A DNA stretch of 64,000 bases from Chlorobaculum parvum NCIB 8327 (GTDB lineage Bacteria; Bacteroidota; Chlorobiia; Chlorobiales; Chlorobiaceae): contig NC_011027.1 of the NCBI RefSeq assembly GCF_000020505.1, positions 418,001 to 482,000 on the forward strand, read 5' to 3'. Below are positions 1-7,950 of this stretch, piece after piece (the stretch's first letter is position 1; the number at the start of each line of letters is the position of its first letter). The notes under the pieces are model-generated. The model saw nothing but the letters and a program-made list of their open reading frames with translations. It did not search any database and was not told the DNA's origin. A program made the position numbers and the translations under genes.

Positions 1-9
1 GCCCCCCTC

Positions 10-1248
10 ATGCAAATCATCGTCTTTGAAGATCAGGCCGTGTTGCGGTTTTCACCGCTTGTTGACCTGAAACCGGTTTATGATCTGGTCACCGGTTGCC
101 ATTCTCTCCGCCAGCGCTTTGTCGCGAACCTTTCCGCATCGCACAACCTGAGCTGGCATCTTCGCCGCCGTTGCGCTGCGTGGTTCAGCGAGGCCAATCC
201 CGGCGCGGTGGTCAATCGCGTGACTGAGGATGACGTGCTGCTTGTCAACGGGCGGCTCATCTGCGATGCGGCGGTGATGCAGTTCATCAACTCGGGTCGG
301 ATCGAGCCGGGCGAGGCCGTTATCCAGAACGGCAACCTCCTGTTCTGCCGCACCACGGCGGAGCCGCTTCCTTTTGCGGGAACGGTGTTTCCGGATACCA
401 TCAATGGCATGGTGCTGGCCGGTGCGTTCTCCTGCGTCGAAGTTTCCGGGTTCCGGTTGATCGAAAACCTCTGGGAGCCCGTGGCGATGCACCCGGAGAT
501 GATGCAGCTTGATGGCGAGTCGCTCGATCTCGGGCGCATCGAAGGCGAGGTGCACCCTTCGGCGATTCTGGTCAATCCGTCTGCGATCACTGTCGAAAAG
601 GGGGCGGAGGTCAAGGCTGGCGCGGTGCTCGACGCCAGCGACGGGTTCATTTACATCGGCGCGGGTGCGTTGGTGGAGCCGATGGCGCTCTTGATGCAGA
701 ACGTGTATATCGCGCCGGGCGCGCGGGTCAAGAGTGGCGCGCGGATTTACAGCAACGTCTGCATCGGCAGCGGGGCGAAGGCGGGCGGCGAGATCGAGGA
801 TTCGATCATGGAGCCCTTCTCCAACAAGCAGCACGACGGCTTCCTCGGCCACTCCTACATCTCAAGCTGGTGCAACCTCGGCGCGGGCACCGACACCTCC
901 GACCTCAAGAACAACTACAGCGCAGTCTCCATCGATACCGGACGCGGCCCGGTCAAAACTGGTCAGCAATTTCTCGGCCTGCTGATGGCCGAACATGCCA
1001 AATGCTCCATCGGCACCCGCTTCAACACCGGCACGGTCGTTGGCACCTCGTCGAACGTCTTCGGCGACGGAATGCCCGCCAAGCACATATCCTCATTCTG
1101 CTGGGGCGACGGCAAATCCGACTCCGAAGCCTATGAAATCGGCAAAGCCGTCGAGACTGCAAGAAAAGTCATGGCTCGCCGCAAGGTTGAGATGAGCGCC
1201 GCCTACGAGGCGATGTTTTGTACCGCAGCGCAGCAGAGTGGGCGGTAG
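10..1248 (+). CDS. GlmU-like sugar-phosphate nucleotidylyltransferase/acyltransferase
   Basis: The 412-residue protein has the arrangement of the Bacteroidetes/Chlorobi variant of GlmU. A divergent nucleotidyltransferase-like N-terminal half (about residues 1-185) is followed by a left-handed beta-helix of hexapeptide repeats (about 190-370), seen as recurring patterns such as IYIGAGALVEP and VYIAPGARVKSGARI. The family is expected to make UDP-N-acetylglucosamine, or a related sugar nucleotide, for the cell envelope in the cytoplasm. The start at the window edge fits the family, which opens with a short strand like IVFEDQ. The substrate cannot be settled from sequence alone. Confidence 0.75.
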   Translation: MQIIVFEDQAVLRFSPLVDLKPVYDLVTGCHSLRQRFVANLSASHNLSWHLRRRCAAWFSEANPGAVVNRVTEDDVLLVNGRLICDAAVMQFINSGRIEPGEAVIQNGNLLFCRTTAEPLPFAGTVFPDTINGMVLAGAFSCVEVSGFRLIENLWEPVAMHPEMMQLDGESLDLGRIEGEVHPSAILVNPSAITVEKGAEVKAGAVLDASDGFIYIGAGALVEPMALLMQNVYIAPGARVKSGARIYSNVCIGSGAKAGGEIEDSIMEPFSNKQHDGFLGHSYISSWCNLGAGTDTSDLKNNYSAVSIDTGRGPVKTGQQFLGLLMAEHAKCSIGTRFNTGTVVGTSSNVFGDGMPAKHISSFCWGDGKSDSEAYEIGKAVETARKVMARRKVEMSAAYEAMFCTAAQQSGR

Positions 1249-1292
1249 GTTTTCATGCTCGCAGGTGAGAGTTTAGAGGCCTGGATTTGTAA

Positions 1293-1311
1293 GGGCGCAC
1301 GCCATGCGCCC
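1293..1311. repeat. GGGCGCA palindrome, GTAGGGGC-type repeat
   Basis: The arms gggcgca (1293-1299) and tgcgccc (1305-1311) form a short hairpin after the GlmU-like gene. The flanks (tttgtaagggcgc and cgtgtgtg) resemble the palindromes at 4650, 29492, 53306 and 62525. No T-run follows, so it is described as a repeat rather than a terminator. Confidence 0.5.
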
Positions 1312-1439
1312 GTGTGTGCCGGAGCGCTTTGCAGCAAAAAGACAATTGACAGGGTAATAAAGCGAAGTTGGCTTGTTTGCTGTTCGTTTTACGAATATAT
1401 TTCGTTAGTCTTAAATATTTGTTAATAAAATTCAATACT

Positions 1440-2867
1440 ATGAAGCTAAGTCAAATATACAACTTAGGGAAATCGCAAGCAGAATTGGATTTTGTTGATA
1501 TAGATCCAAGCGAAGATTTGCCTCTGTTTCTTGACCCATTTTTTCTAAGTATAAAAAAAGATAATTGGTCTCACGAGGCGACCTTAACACTTAGAAGCTT
1601 CTTTCAACAAGTTATTGACTTAATTAGAGTCAATGATGAGGATGGCGCAAAAGCTTTATTCGACCATCTTCATGAGCCGAATGTTACATGTTTAGGTATG
1701 TCGGTTGGTGATCCAAGAGGTAGAGGTGTGGGGAATCAAGATACGGATAAGATTTATGAAAGCTTGCTTCGTAGCCGAGCAATTCAAACAGGGCTTATTA
1801 GAGATATTGAGGACAATATTTTGTTTGTTGATAATTTTGGAAAAGATAAGTTGTCAGATATGACAACAAATATAATAACTAAGCATCTTATTGAGTATAC
1901 CCAAAATCAATGTAGATTGAATAATATTCCTTTGTTGGATGGTATAAATTCTGGGTTTTACTGGGATAGATATGAGGGTGAATGGGTTTCAAGTCATTCG
2001 CAGATGTTAGTTTATGGCGATAAGAAGCTGTTGTTGGTTCCAAAAGGAATAGTCTCTTTTAGTAAAGATTATACTCCAGATAAATACTATAATCAGTTTG
2101 TTCTTAATTTTCTTCAAAATGAGAATTTACGGTTAAATTCGGTATTGGTTCAGCGAAGAAGTAATGGTGATAGGTATGTTACTAAGAAAAGTCTTAAAGA
2201 GACTAACCCTCAATCTAAAGATTTTTTGAGAAGATTTACTCAGGAGCATCCTGAGGTTTTAGAGCAGTTCAAAGAAGAGACCGATGTTGATTCTGTAAAA
2301 AATATCGAAATATCTGATATAAGTATTGGCGATGTAACAAGAGGCTTAATCGAAAGATTAAGACAAATGCCTGCTGGCTCTGAGACGGCAAGTGATTATC
2401 ATAACATTATTATTGGTATTTTAGAGATTATGTTTTATCCTCATTTGATTAATCCAATAAAAGAACGAGAAATTCATGAGGGGAGAAAAAGAATTGATAT
2501 TTCATTTGATAATTCTGCAAAGCAAGGTATTTTTAGGAGGTTGTCTGAGAATATGAGGATTCCTTGCCCTTATGTTTTTGTTGAATGTAAAAATTATAGC
2601 CGCGAGATAGCTAATCCAGAGTTAGATCAAATTGGTGGTAGGTTTTCAATTAATCGAGGACAAGTTGGGTTTATTGTTTGTCGACAAATTGATAATTTTC
2701 AATTGTTTATTGAACGTTGTCGCGATACTTATAGAGATGGAAGAGGATTGATAATTCCATTGGTAGATCAAGACTTTATAGATATACTCCAAAACTATAC
2801 TGATCTGAATTCGGAGTTTATAGAAACATTTTTATCAGACAGAGTTCGAGAGATCGCTATAAATTAA
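1440..2867 (+). CDS. orphan AT-rich gene with a PD-(D/E)XK nuclease signature
   Basis: This 475-residue protein belongs to no family I can name. Its C-terminal third has the layout of a restriction-endonuclease fold: E329 (LEIMF), D353 in RKRIDISFD, E382-x-K384 in FVECKNYS, and Q397 in LDQIGGRF, which is the expected E...D...ExK...Q order. The N-terminal 300 residues show no motif I recognise and could be a target-sensing domain. The gene is far more AT-rich than its neighbours and uses AT-ending codons heavily, which suggests recent transfer. I start at ATG 1440 (MKLSQIYN); the frame is open upstream from 1368, but that stretch looks non-coding. No methylase, helicase or integrase lies nearby, so a single-gene defence function or a relic of an element are both possible. 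Nuclease activity is inferred. Confidence 0.75.
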   Translation: MKLSQIYNLGKSQAELDFVDIDPSEDLPLFLDPFFLSIKKDNWSHEATLTLRSFFQQVIDLIRVNDEDGAKALFDHLHEPNVTCLGMSVGDPRGRGVGNQDTDKIYESLLRSRAIQTGLIRDIEDNILFVDNFGKDKLSDMTTNIITKHLIEYTQNQCRLNNIPLLDGINSGFYWDRYEGEWVSSHSQMLVYGDKKLLLVPKGIVSFSKDYTPDKYYNQFVLNFLQNENLRLNSVLVQRRSNGDRYVTKKSLKETNPQSKDFLRRFTQEHPEVLEQFKEETDVDSVKNIEISDISIGDVTRGLIERLRQMPAGSETASDYHNIIIGILEIMFYPHLINPIKEREIHEGRKRIDISFDNSAKQGIFRRLSENMRIPCPYVFVECKNYSREIANPELDQIGGRFSINRGQVGFIVCRQIDNFQLFIERCRDTYRDGRGLIIPLVDQDFIDILQNYTDLNSEFIETFLSDRVREIAIN

Positions 2868-3238
2868 CAACACATAATAGTATGTCATACTTGATGGACG
2901 GGATAGTCGTACCTTATATCAAAGTATACAGCTCGCATTAAAAATCGGCGACCTCACAGGTTACAGTTTATACTGGCTACGCTAATCCTTCGACATCAGT
3001 TAGTACAGTTCCATTCTAAAATTCATCCTTTTTCCGCAATTACTCCTTTTTTTCTAGCCAGCCTACTTACTCCTGCTTCATTTCCTGAGCCACAACCCAA
3101 ACAACACATTTGAGTTTCGAGCCCAAACGGAACTATATTGCGCCTTGAAGTCCGCCAGCGGCTCTCATGAGGCTCCGAGGCGGGCGTCATCCGTAAGAAT
3201 TTTTTAAGTCTTTATTCAATAGTGTTTTACGTGCTCTC
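2868..3238. other. gene-free stretch before trpG
   Basis: About 370 bases without a convincing gene. The first half is AT-rich like the gene before it and could be the tail of the transferred segment. The last 100 bases, with gcggctctcatgaggctccg and an AT-rich run at 3197-3230, probably hold the trpG promoter. I see no tRNA, no integrase site and no clear terminator. Confidence 0.4.
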
Positions 3239-3802
3239 ATGATTCTTGTTATAGATAATTACGACTCGTTTACGTACAACCTTGTTCAGTACATCGGCGA
3301 ACTTGGTGCTGAGGTGGTGGTGTACCGGAACGATGAACTCACCGTCGAACAGGCGCTGGCGCTCAAGCCGGAGAAGATTGTTATTTCGCCTGGTCCCGGC
3401 ACGCCTGCCGATGCGGGAATTTCCATTCCGCTCATCAACGCCGTGAAAGGCAAGATTCCGCTCTTCGGCGTCTGCCTCGGCCATCAGGCCATCGGCGAAG
3501 CGCTTGGCGGCAAGGTGGTTCGCGCTGGACAGATCATGCACGGCAAGACCTCGGAGGTCTATCACAACAACAAAGGCGTGTTCCGCGGCCTTCCCAATCC
3601 CTTTATCGCTACCCGCTACCACTCGCTCGTTGTGGAGCGCGAAAGCCTGCCTGCCGAGCTTGAAATCACCGCTTGGACCGAGGACGAGGTCATCATGGGC
3701 CTTCAGTCCAGCGAACTCGGGTTGCATGGCGTGCAGTTCCATCCCGAATCGATCATGACCTCTGTCGGCCACGATCTCATCAAAAATTTCTTGGACATCT
3801 GA
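3239..3802 (+). CDS. trpG: anthranilate/aminodeoxychorismate synthase glutamine amidotransferase
   Basis: A class I glutamine amidotransferase of 187 residues that supplies ammonia to anthranilate synthase (tryptophan) or aminodeoxychorismate synthase (folate). The start [18 protein letters not shown] is typical. The nucleophile is C79 in GVCLGHQ, and H168/E170 in QFHPES complete the triad. PGPGTP is the oxyanion region. No trpE or pabB is adjacent, so the partner is not shown by context. The next gene starts 6 bases downstream, so the two are probably co-transcribed. Confidence 0.9.
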   Translation: MILVIDNYDSFTYNLVQYIGELGAEVVVYRNDELTVEQALALKPEKIVISPGPGTPADAGISIPLINAVKGKIPLFGVCLGHQAIGEALGGKVVRAGQIMHGKTSEVYHNNKGVFRGLPNPFIATRYHSLVVERESLPAELEITAWTEDEVIMGLQSSELGLHGVQFHPESIMTSVGHDLIKNFLDI

Positions 3803-3808
3803 TTTGTC

Positions 3809-4546
3809 ATGGGAGAGCCAAAGAAACGCAAACCGGAGTGGGCTGTCAGGGCTGCTGAAACCCCCGTGCCGCAAGCGCCGCTGCTTGCCGGAAGCGAGTT
3901 CATGGCCGATGGCTGGCGCGTGTTCAAGATCATGGCCGAATTCGTCAACGGCTTTGAAATGATGTCGAATACGGGGCCAGCCGTTACGGTGTTCGGTTCG
4001 ACCAGGGTCAAAGAGGGCGACGCCGAATATCAGCTTGCCGAAACAATGGGTCGGATGCTCGTCGAGTCGGGTTTCGGCGTCATTACCGGCGGTGGGCCGG
4101 GCGCAATGGAGGGGGCCAACAAAGGGGCGCAGCAGCATGGCGGGGCATCAATCGGTTTCAACATCAAGCTGCCGAACCAGCAGCACCCCAACCCCTACGT
4201 CGATTACGACAAGCTGGTGACCTTCGAGTACTTCTTCGTGCGCAAAGTCATGTTCCTCAAATACTCCCAGGCTTTCATCGTGCTGCCCGGTGGCTTTGGC
4301 ACGCTCGACGAATTTTCCGAAGCGATCACGCTCATCCAGACCGGCAAGAGCCAGAAATTTCCGGTGATTATGATGGGCAGCGACTATTGGGGCGACCTGT
4401 ACCGCTGGTTCAAAACGCGGATGCTTGAGGAGAAAGGGTTTATCAGCGAAAAAGACCTCGATTTCATCTTCCTTGAAGACGATCCCGACAAGGTGATTGA
4501 GATCATTCACAGCTTCTATCCCGAAGGGTACTCGGTCAACTTCTGA
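3809..4546 (+). CDS. LOG-family Rossmann protein (TIGR00730-like)
   Basis: The 245-residue protein carries both signatures of the LOG/lysine-decarboxylase-like family: GGGPGAMEGAN and PGGFGTLDEF. Characterised members are phosphoribohydrolases that release free bases, such as cytokinins or purines, from nucleoside 5'-monophosphates. Many were earlier misnamed lysine decarboxylases. The 60-residue N-terminal extension is longer than in the shortest members. It follows trpG by 6 bases, but no functional link to tryptophan or folate synthesis is evident. Confidence 0.82.
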   Translation: MGEPKKRKPEWAVRAAETPVPQAPLLAGSEFMADGWRVFKIMAEFVNGFEMMSNTGPAVTVFGSTRVKEGDAEYQLAETMGRMLVESGFGVITGGGPGAMEGANKGAQQHGGASIGFNIKLPNQQHPNPYVDYDKLVTFEYFFVRKVMFLKYSQAFIVLPGGFGTLDEFSEAITLIQTGKSQKFPVIMMGSDYWGDLYRWFKTRMLEEKGFISEKDLDFIFLEDDPDKVIEIIHSFYPEGYSVNF

Positions 4547-4649
4547 GTTCAGCATTTCCGAAATATCGCATCAGGCAGCATTTCCACTGCTGTTGGGGTG
4601 ATCTCTTGCGATTGCCCGTTTACAAATGTTTGGTGTCGAGACGAGGGAA

Positions 4650-4679
4650 GGGCAGCCGCAAGGGCTGCCCCTACAAGGA
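4650..4679. repeat. GGGCAGCC palindrome with CCCCTACA flank
   Basis: Arms gggcagcc (4650-4657) and ggctgccc (4663-4670) are followed by cctacaagg. The right flank is the complement of the GTAGGGGC edge seen at 29490 and 62521, so this is a copy of the same dispersed palindrome in the opposite orientation. It lies between convergent genes. Confidence 0.55.
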
Positions 4680-4781
4680 TGGTTTGATCTTCATGATCAT
4701 TTCCGGCAATTCCTTGCGGTTGCCCATTTTTCTTTGTTCGCGCTTTTAACTCTGCGATGAATTGTTTATTGTTTTAGTCCG

Positions 4782-5228
4782 TTAACGATTGTTATTTCGG
4801 CTCCACTCGATGAGCGTCTTCCGTTCAGGTTCGGTCATCATGATCTTCGGAAATCCCGGAATCCGGCCATGACTGCTGAGGTCGGTTGAGCCGATGAATC
4901 CGGCAACCTCATTGCGAAGCTGCTGGCGTGCGGTGTCAGACAGTGCGTCGTAGTTCGAGAAGTTCAGCGCCTTGCGGGCCTCTTTGACTTTGCCTGTGAC
5001 ATACCAGGAGAGTGGAGCGAAGTATGCGGTTTTGGGCCAGTCGGTCTGTTCGGAATGGCACTGAAAGCAGTGGGCTTCAAGCACGCCGCGCACATTGTCC
5101 GGAATAGCAGTGACCGGCGCAGGCTTTTGATTGAAGCGGTCGAGCGGCACGAACTGGCAAAGGATGAGGGCAAGAACAACCCATGCGGCACCGTTTCTGA
5201 GGCGTGTTTTCGGGTGTTTCATAGGCAT
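4782..5228 (-). CDS. haem-binding domain protein (c-type, single CXXCH)
   Basis: A 148-residue exported protein with an N-terminal membrane segment (about residues 13-26) and one haem-attachment site in HCFQCHSEQTDWPKTAY. The conserved surroundings (PLSWYV, N-F-S-N-Y, a C-terminal WSRNNNR-like end) match the small Haem_bd family found in Chlorobi and Bacteroidetes. It presumably sits in the periplasm, anchored by an uncleaved signal, and binds one haem c. The nearby cytochrome c maturation genes (5.7-7.7 kb) could serve it, though they are on the other strand. An alternative start lies at the second Met (5222). Confidence 0.78.
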   Translation of the reverse strand: MPMKHPKTRLRNGAAWVVLALILCQFVPLDRFNQKPAPVTAIPDNVRGVLEAHCFQCHSEQTDWPKTAYFAPLSWYVTGKVKEARKALNFSNYDALSDTARQQLRNEVAGFIGSTDLSSHGRIPGFPKIMMTEPERKTLIEWSRNNNR

Positions 5229-5364
5229 ATGAACACAGAAATGTTAACTTTGTTAATAAATTTATCATAATTTAATGCAAAAGAGCCCTTTAATTCGAGG
5301 CGCCTGCCAAGTGGAGTTTCTGCCAGAAGCGAAGAGCGACCTTGTTCAACTGAATGCATGATCG

Positions 5365-5697
5365 ATGATTTTTCCTTGTGAAAAAGCTGTTTGGTACTAT
5401 CTGCCGCAGATCAGGGCGGATCTGGCCAAAGAGCTGGTTAAAACCGGTATGACCCAGTCAAGCGCGGCAAAAGTGCTCGGAGTGACGCCGGCGGCAGTTT
5501 CCCAGTATCTGCACAAAAAGCGCGGCGGTCAGACCGTCAAGTCACGCGATTACAAGCAGGAAATCAAGAAAGCTGTGGACAGGATTCGTGAAGGCGCATC
5601 GGGCACCGACCTGTATGGTATCGTGTGCCGGTGTTGTCAGATTTTGAAAAAAGATGATACGGAAATTGGTACGAATTGTGGCGATATAGTGCTTTAA
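5365..5697 (+). CDS. archaeal-type (COG2522-like) HTH transcriptional regulator
   Basis: A 110-residue protein. FPCEKAVWYYLPQIRADLAK leads into a helix-turn-helix (MTQSSAAKVLGVTPAAVSQYL, about residues 30-50). This layout is best known from archaeal COG2522 proteins, including the DNA-binding part of archaeal thiamine regulators. The C-terminal end carries a cysteine pattern (GIVCRCCQ and a later TNC) after a helix, which could bind a metal or Fe-S cluster or sense thiols. It lies 4 bases before the ResB gene, so it is probably co-transcribed with the cytochrome c maturation pair. Its target is unknown. Confidence 0.72.
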   Translation: MIFPCEKAVWYYLPQIRADLAKELVKTGMTQSSAAKVLGVTPAAVSQYLHKKRGGQTVKSRDYKQEIKKAVDRIREGASGTDLYGIVCRCCQILKKDDTEIGTNCGDIVL

Positions 5698-5701
5698 GTG
5701 T

Positions 5702-6949
5702 ATGATGGAAAAAGAGATAACCGGCTCTGCCGGTTCTGAACCAGCGGCCGGGTTCAAGGAGTCGGCTGTTTTTACCCTCACGGCCATTCTTGCGGGATTT
5801 GTTATCGAGTTGTTTACTTCGGGCAGAGGCATCGAATTTCCCGGCTGGCCGTTCAACCTCATCTTCCTGCTCCTTTTCGGCGTGCTGATTGCCGCCGTCG
5901 GGCTGCTGTTCAGGAGCCGTCCATTGATGGCCTGGCTCGGTGGCATTCCCATGGGGCTGAGCCTGATTATCGGTCTCGCCCTGCTCTCCCTTGTGGGCGG
6001 TGTGGTTCCGCAGGACGCCATGCCTCCCGATTCGTTTGCGGCTTCGTTGCGGCTCAACGGCATGTTTTCAAGCTGGCCTTTTGCGCTGGTGACTCTGCTG
6101 TTCCTGTTCAACCTCGGTCTCTCCCTCGTCTGGAAAATCGTGCCGTTCAAAGCGGCCAACCTTCAGTTCATCCTGTTCCACGGCGGCTTCTGGCTGGCGC
6201 TGGCCTGTGGCCTTGCGGGTGCCACGCAGCTTCAGCGGCTGGTGGTGCCGATCTACGAGGGGCGCTCCAGCAACAAGGCTTACGACCGCAAGCATGACCG
6301 GATGGTCGAGCTTCCGTTTTCGATCTATCTCAAGGATTTTCAGATCGACCAGTACGTTCACCAGTTCGCGTTGTACGATCCGAAGCAGGATCGGCTCGTC
6401 GAAACCAGCTCGAAGCTGCTGCCGGAAGTTCGCAAAGGGGTGAAGGCCGAGTGGCCGGGCATCGGTTCGGTTACCGTGCTCGACTACCTGCCTCAGGCGC
6501 TGCACCGCCCGGACGGGGTACCGGTGGCAGTCAACAGCGACATGGGCGTGCCATTCGCCAAAATACGCATCGAGTCCGGTGGCAAGGTTGCGGAGCGCTG
6601 GATCAGTTCCGGAGGGCCGAACGTCAGGCCACAATTCGTCTCGATTGGCGAGTACTTTGTCGTGATGCTCGAAGGCCAGCCGAAGGCGTTCAGGTCGATT
6701 GTCACGCTGAATGCCGACAAAGGTGAGAGCAAGTCAGCTACGCTCGAAGTGAACAAGCCGGTCGATTTCAAAGGGTGGAAGCTCTATCAGGCCAGTTACG
6801 ACGAAAAGGCCGGGCGGTGGTCAACTCTCAGCCTGGTCGAGGCGATTCGTGACCCGTGGCTTCCGGCGGTCTATGTCGGCTTTTTCATGATCATGGCAGG
6901 GAACGTGCTCTTTTTCTGGAAGGGCATTAAAAAGATGGAGGCGGCATGA
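5702..6949 (+). CDS. resB: ResB-like cytochrome c biogenesis protein
   Basis: A 415-residue membrane protein. Hydrophobic segments at about 25-45, 55-70, 80-100, 120-145 and 155-175 are followed by a large periplasmic domain (about 190-380) and a final transmembrane helix (YVGFFMIMAGNVLFFW). This is the System II (Ccs/Res) ResB/Ccs1 arrangement, which with CcsA moves and ligates haem to apocytochromes c outside the membrane. Translation is coupled to ccsA by a 4-base ATGA overlap. Sequence identity to the family is low, as is usual for ResB, so the neighbour strengthens the call. Confidence 0.82.
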   Translation: MMEKEITGSAGSEPAAGFKESAVFTLTAILAGFVIELFTSGRGIEFPGWPFNLIFLLLFGVLIAAVGLLFRSRPLMAWLGGIPMGLSLIIGLALLSLVGGVVPQDAMPPDSFAASLRLNGMFSSWPFALVTLLFLFNLGLSLVWKIVPFKAANLQFILFHGGFWLALACGLAGATQLQRLVVPIYEGRSSNKAYDRKHDRMVELPFSIYLKDFQIDQYVHQFALYDPKQDRLVETSSKLLPEVRKGVKAEWPGIGSVTVLDYLPQALHRPDGVPVAVNSDMGVPFAKIRIESGGKVAERWISSGGPNVRPQFVSIGEYFVVMLEGQPKAFRSIVTLNADKGESKSATLEVNKPVDFKGWKLYQASYDEKAGRWSTLSLVEAIRDPWLPAVYVGFFMIMAGNVLFFWKGIKKMEAA

Positions 6950-7743
6950 CCCTGGTCGACTTTCCAACGATGGCCTTTGCAGCAGTAGTTTGCTGGACGA
7001 CTGGCAGCTTCTTGCAGTTTCCGGCGAAGCGCTCAAAAGCTTTCAGCGTCGCCTCCTGGCTGCTCATGATTTCCGGCACGGTTGTGCTGACCTGGTTCCT
7101 GGCGTCCTACTGGATCGCCCTCGAACGTCCGCCGCTGCGCACGCTTGGCGAGACGCGGCTCTGGTACGCCACCTTTATTCCGGTGATCGGATTTCTGGTG
7201 GAGTACCGCTACGGCATCCGCTGGCTCAAGTACTACTGCATGGCTCTGGCCGCACTGTTCCTCGGGATCAACTACATGCACCCCGACGTTTTCCAGAAGG
7301 CGCTCATGCCTGCGTTGCAGAGCGTGTGGTTTGTGCCGCACGTGGTGGTTTATCTTGTCGCTTACGCGCTGCTGGCGGCCTCGGCGGTCTCCGGGTGGCA
7401 CAATGTGATTCTCAACTTCCGGAACAAGCGTTCCGACAAGTCGGAGTCGATGTCGCACTACCTCGCGTTGCTGGGATTCGTGCTGTTGACCTTCGGGCTG
7501 ATTTTTGGCGCGCTCTGGGCCAAGGAGGCGTGGGGGCACTACTGGACGTGGGATCCGAAAGAGACCTGGGCTTTCATCTCGTGGCTGGCCTACCTCGGCT
7601 ACCTGCATCTGGTTTCCATGAAGACCGATTCGCGGAAGCTCCAGTGGTATCTTGGCCTGGCCTTCATCGTGCTGCTGGTCTGCTGGTTCGGCGTCAACTA
7701 CCTGCCCTCAGCGCAGAACAGCGTGCACACCTACTCGGGGTGA
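6946..7743 (+). CDS. ccsA: cytochrome c biogenesis protein CcsA/ResC
   Basis: A 265-residue polytopic membrane protein with the tryptophan-rich WWD motif of haem handling proteins (WGHYWTWDPKETWAF, about residues 195-209), flanked by likely haem-ligand histidines (PHVVVY and YLHLVS). It forms the haem channel and synthetase of System II with ResB. The start codon overlaps the ResB stop. Green sulfur bacteria need many c-type cytochromes for sulfide and thiosulfate oxidation, so an intact pair is expected. Confidence 0.9.
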   Translation: MTLVDFPTMAFAAVVCWTTGSFLQFPAKRSKAFSVASWLLMISGTVVLTWFLASYWIALERPPLRTLGETRLWYATFIPVIGFLVEYRYGIRWLKYYCMALAALFLGINYMHPDVFQKALMPALQSVWFVPHVVVYLVAYALLAASAVSGWHNVILNFRNKRSDKSESMSHYLALLGFVLLTFGLIFGALWAKEAWGHYWTWDPKETWAFISWLAYLGYLHLVSMKTDSRKLQWYLGLAFIVLLVCWFGVNYLPSAQNSVHTYSG

Positions 7744-7767
7744 GAGCGGGAGAAAGTGTTTCTGTCC

Positions 7768-7837
7768 GTCATTCCCGCGAAAGCGGGAACCCATGTACGT
7801 ATTCCGGATTCTGGATTCCCGCTTTCGCGGGAATGAC
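7768..7837. repeat. perfect 21-bp inverted repeat of the CATTCCCGC type
   Basis: Arms at 7768-7788 and 7817-7837 are exact reverse complements (arm 1 begins gtcattcccgcgaaagcg) with a 28-base spacer. Each arm is itself partly palindromic (cccgcgaaagcggg-like). This sequence type is widespread as a small non-autonomous or REP-like repeat in unrelated bacteria. It lies just downstream of ccsA. Confidence 0.8.
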
Positions 7838-7906
7838 GAGGAAACGGCATTTTAATTGATACATGAATGATCTGGAATTGGAATAAGTGCACGATGCGGA
7901 CAAGGG

Positions 7907-7950
7907 TGGACAAGAGTGCCTGTTAACAGCACCTTGTCCATTTTGCTTTT
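7907..7950. terminator. hairpin terminator between convergent ccsA and bshC
   Basis: tggacaag (7907-7914) pairs with cttgtcca (7933-7940), with inner pairing gtgc/gcac. On the plus strand TTTTGCTTTT follows, which fits a terminator for the ccsA operon. The hairpin touches the 3' end of bshC and may also help stop minus-strand transcripts. Confidence 0.65.

Noticed and set aside
3809-4546. Lysine decarboxylase
   Set aside because: The PGGxGTxxE motif marks the LOG family, whose tested members are phosphoribohydrolases.
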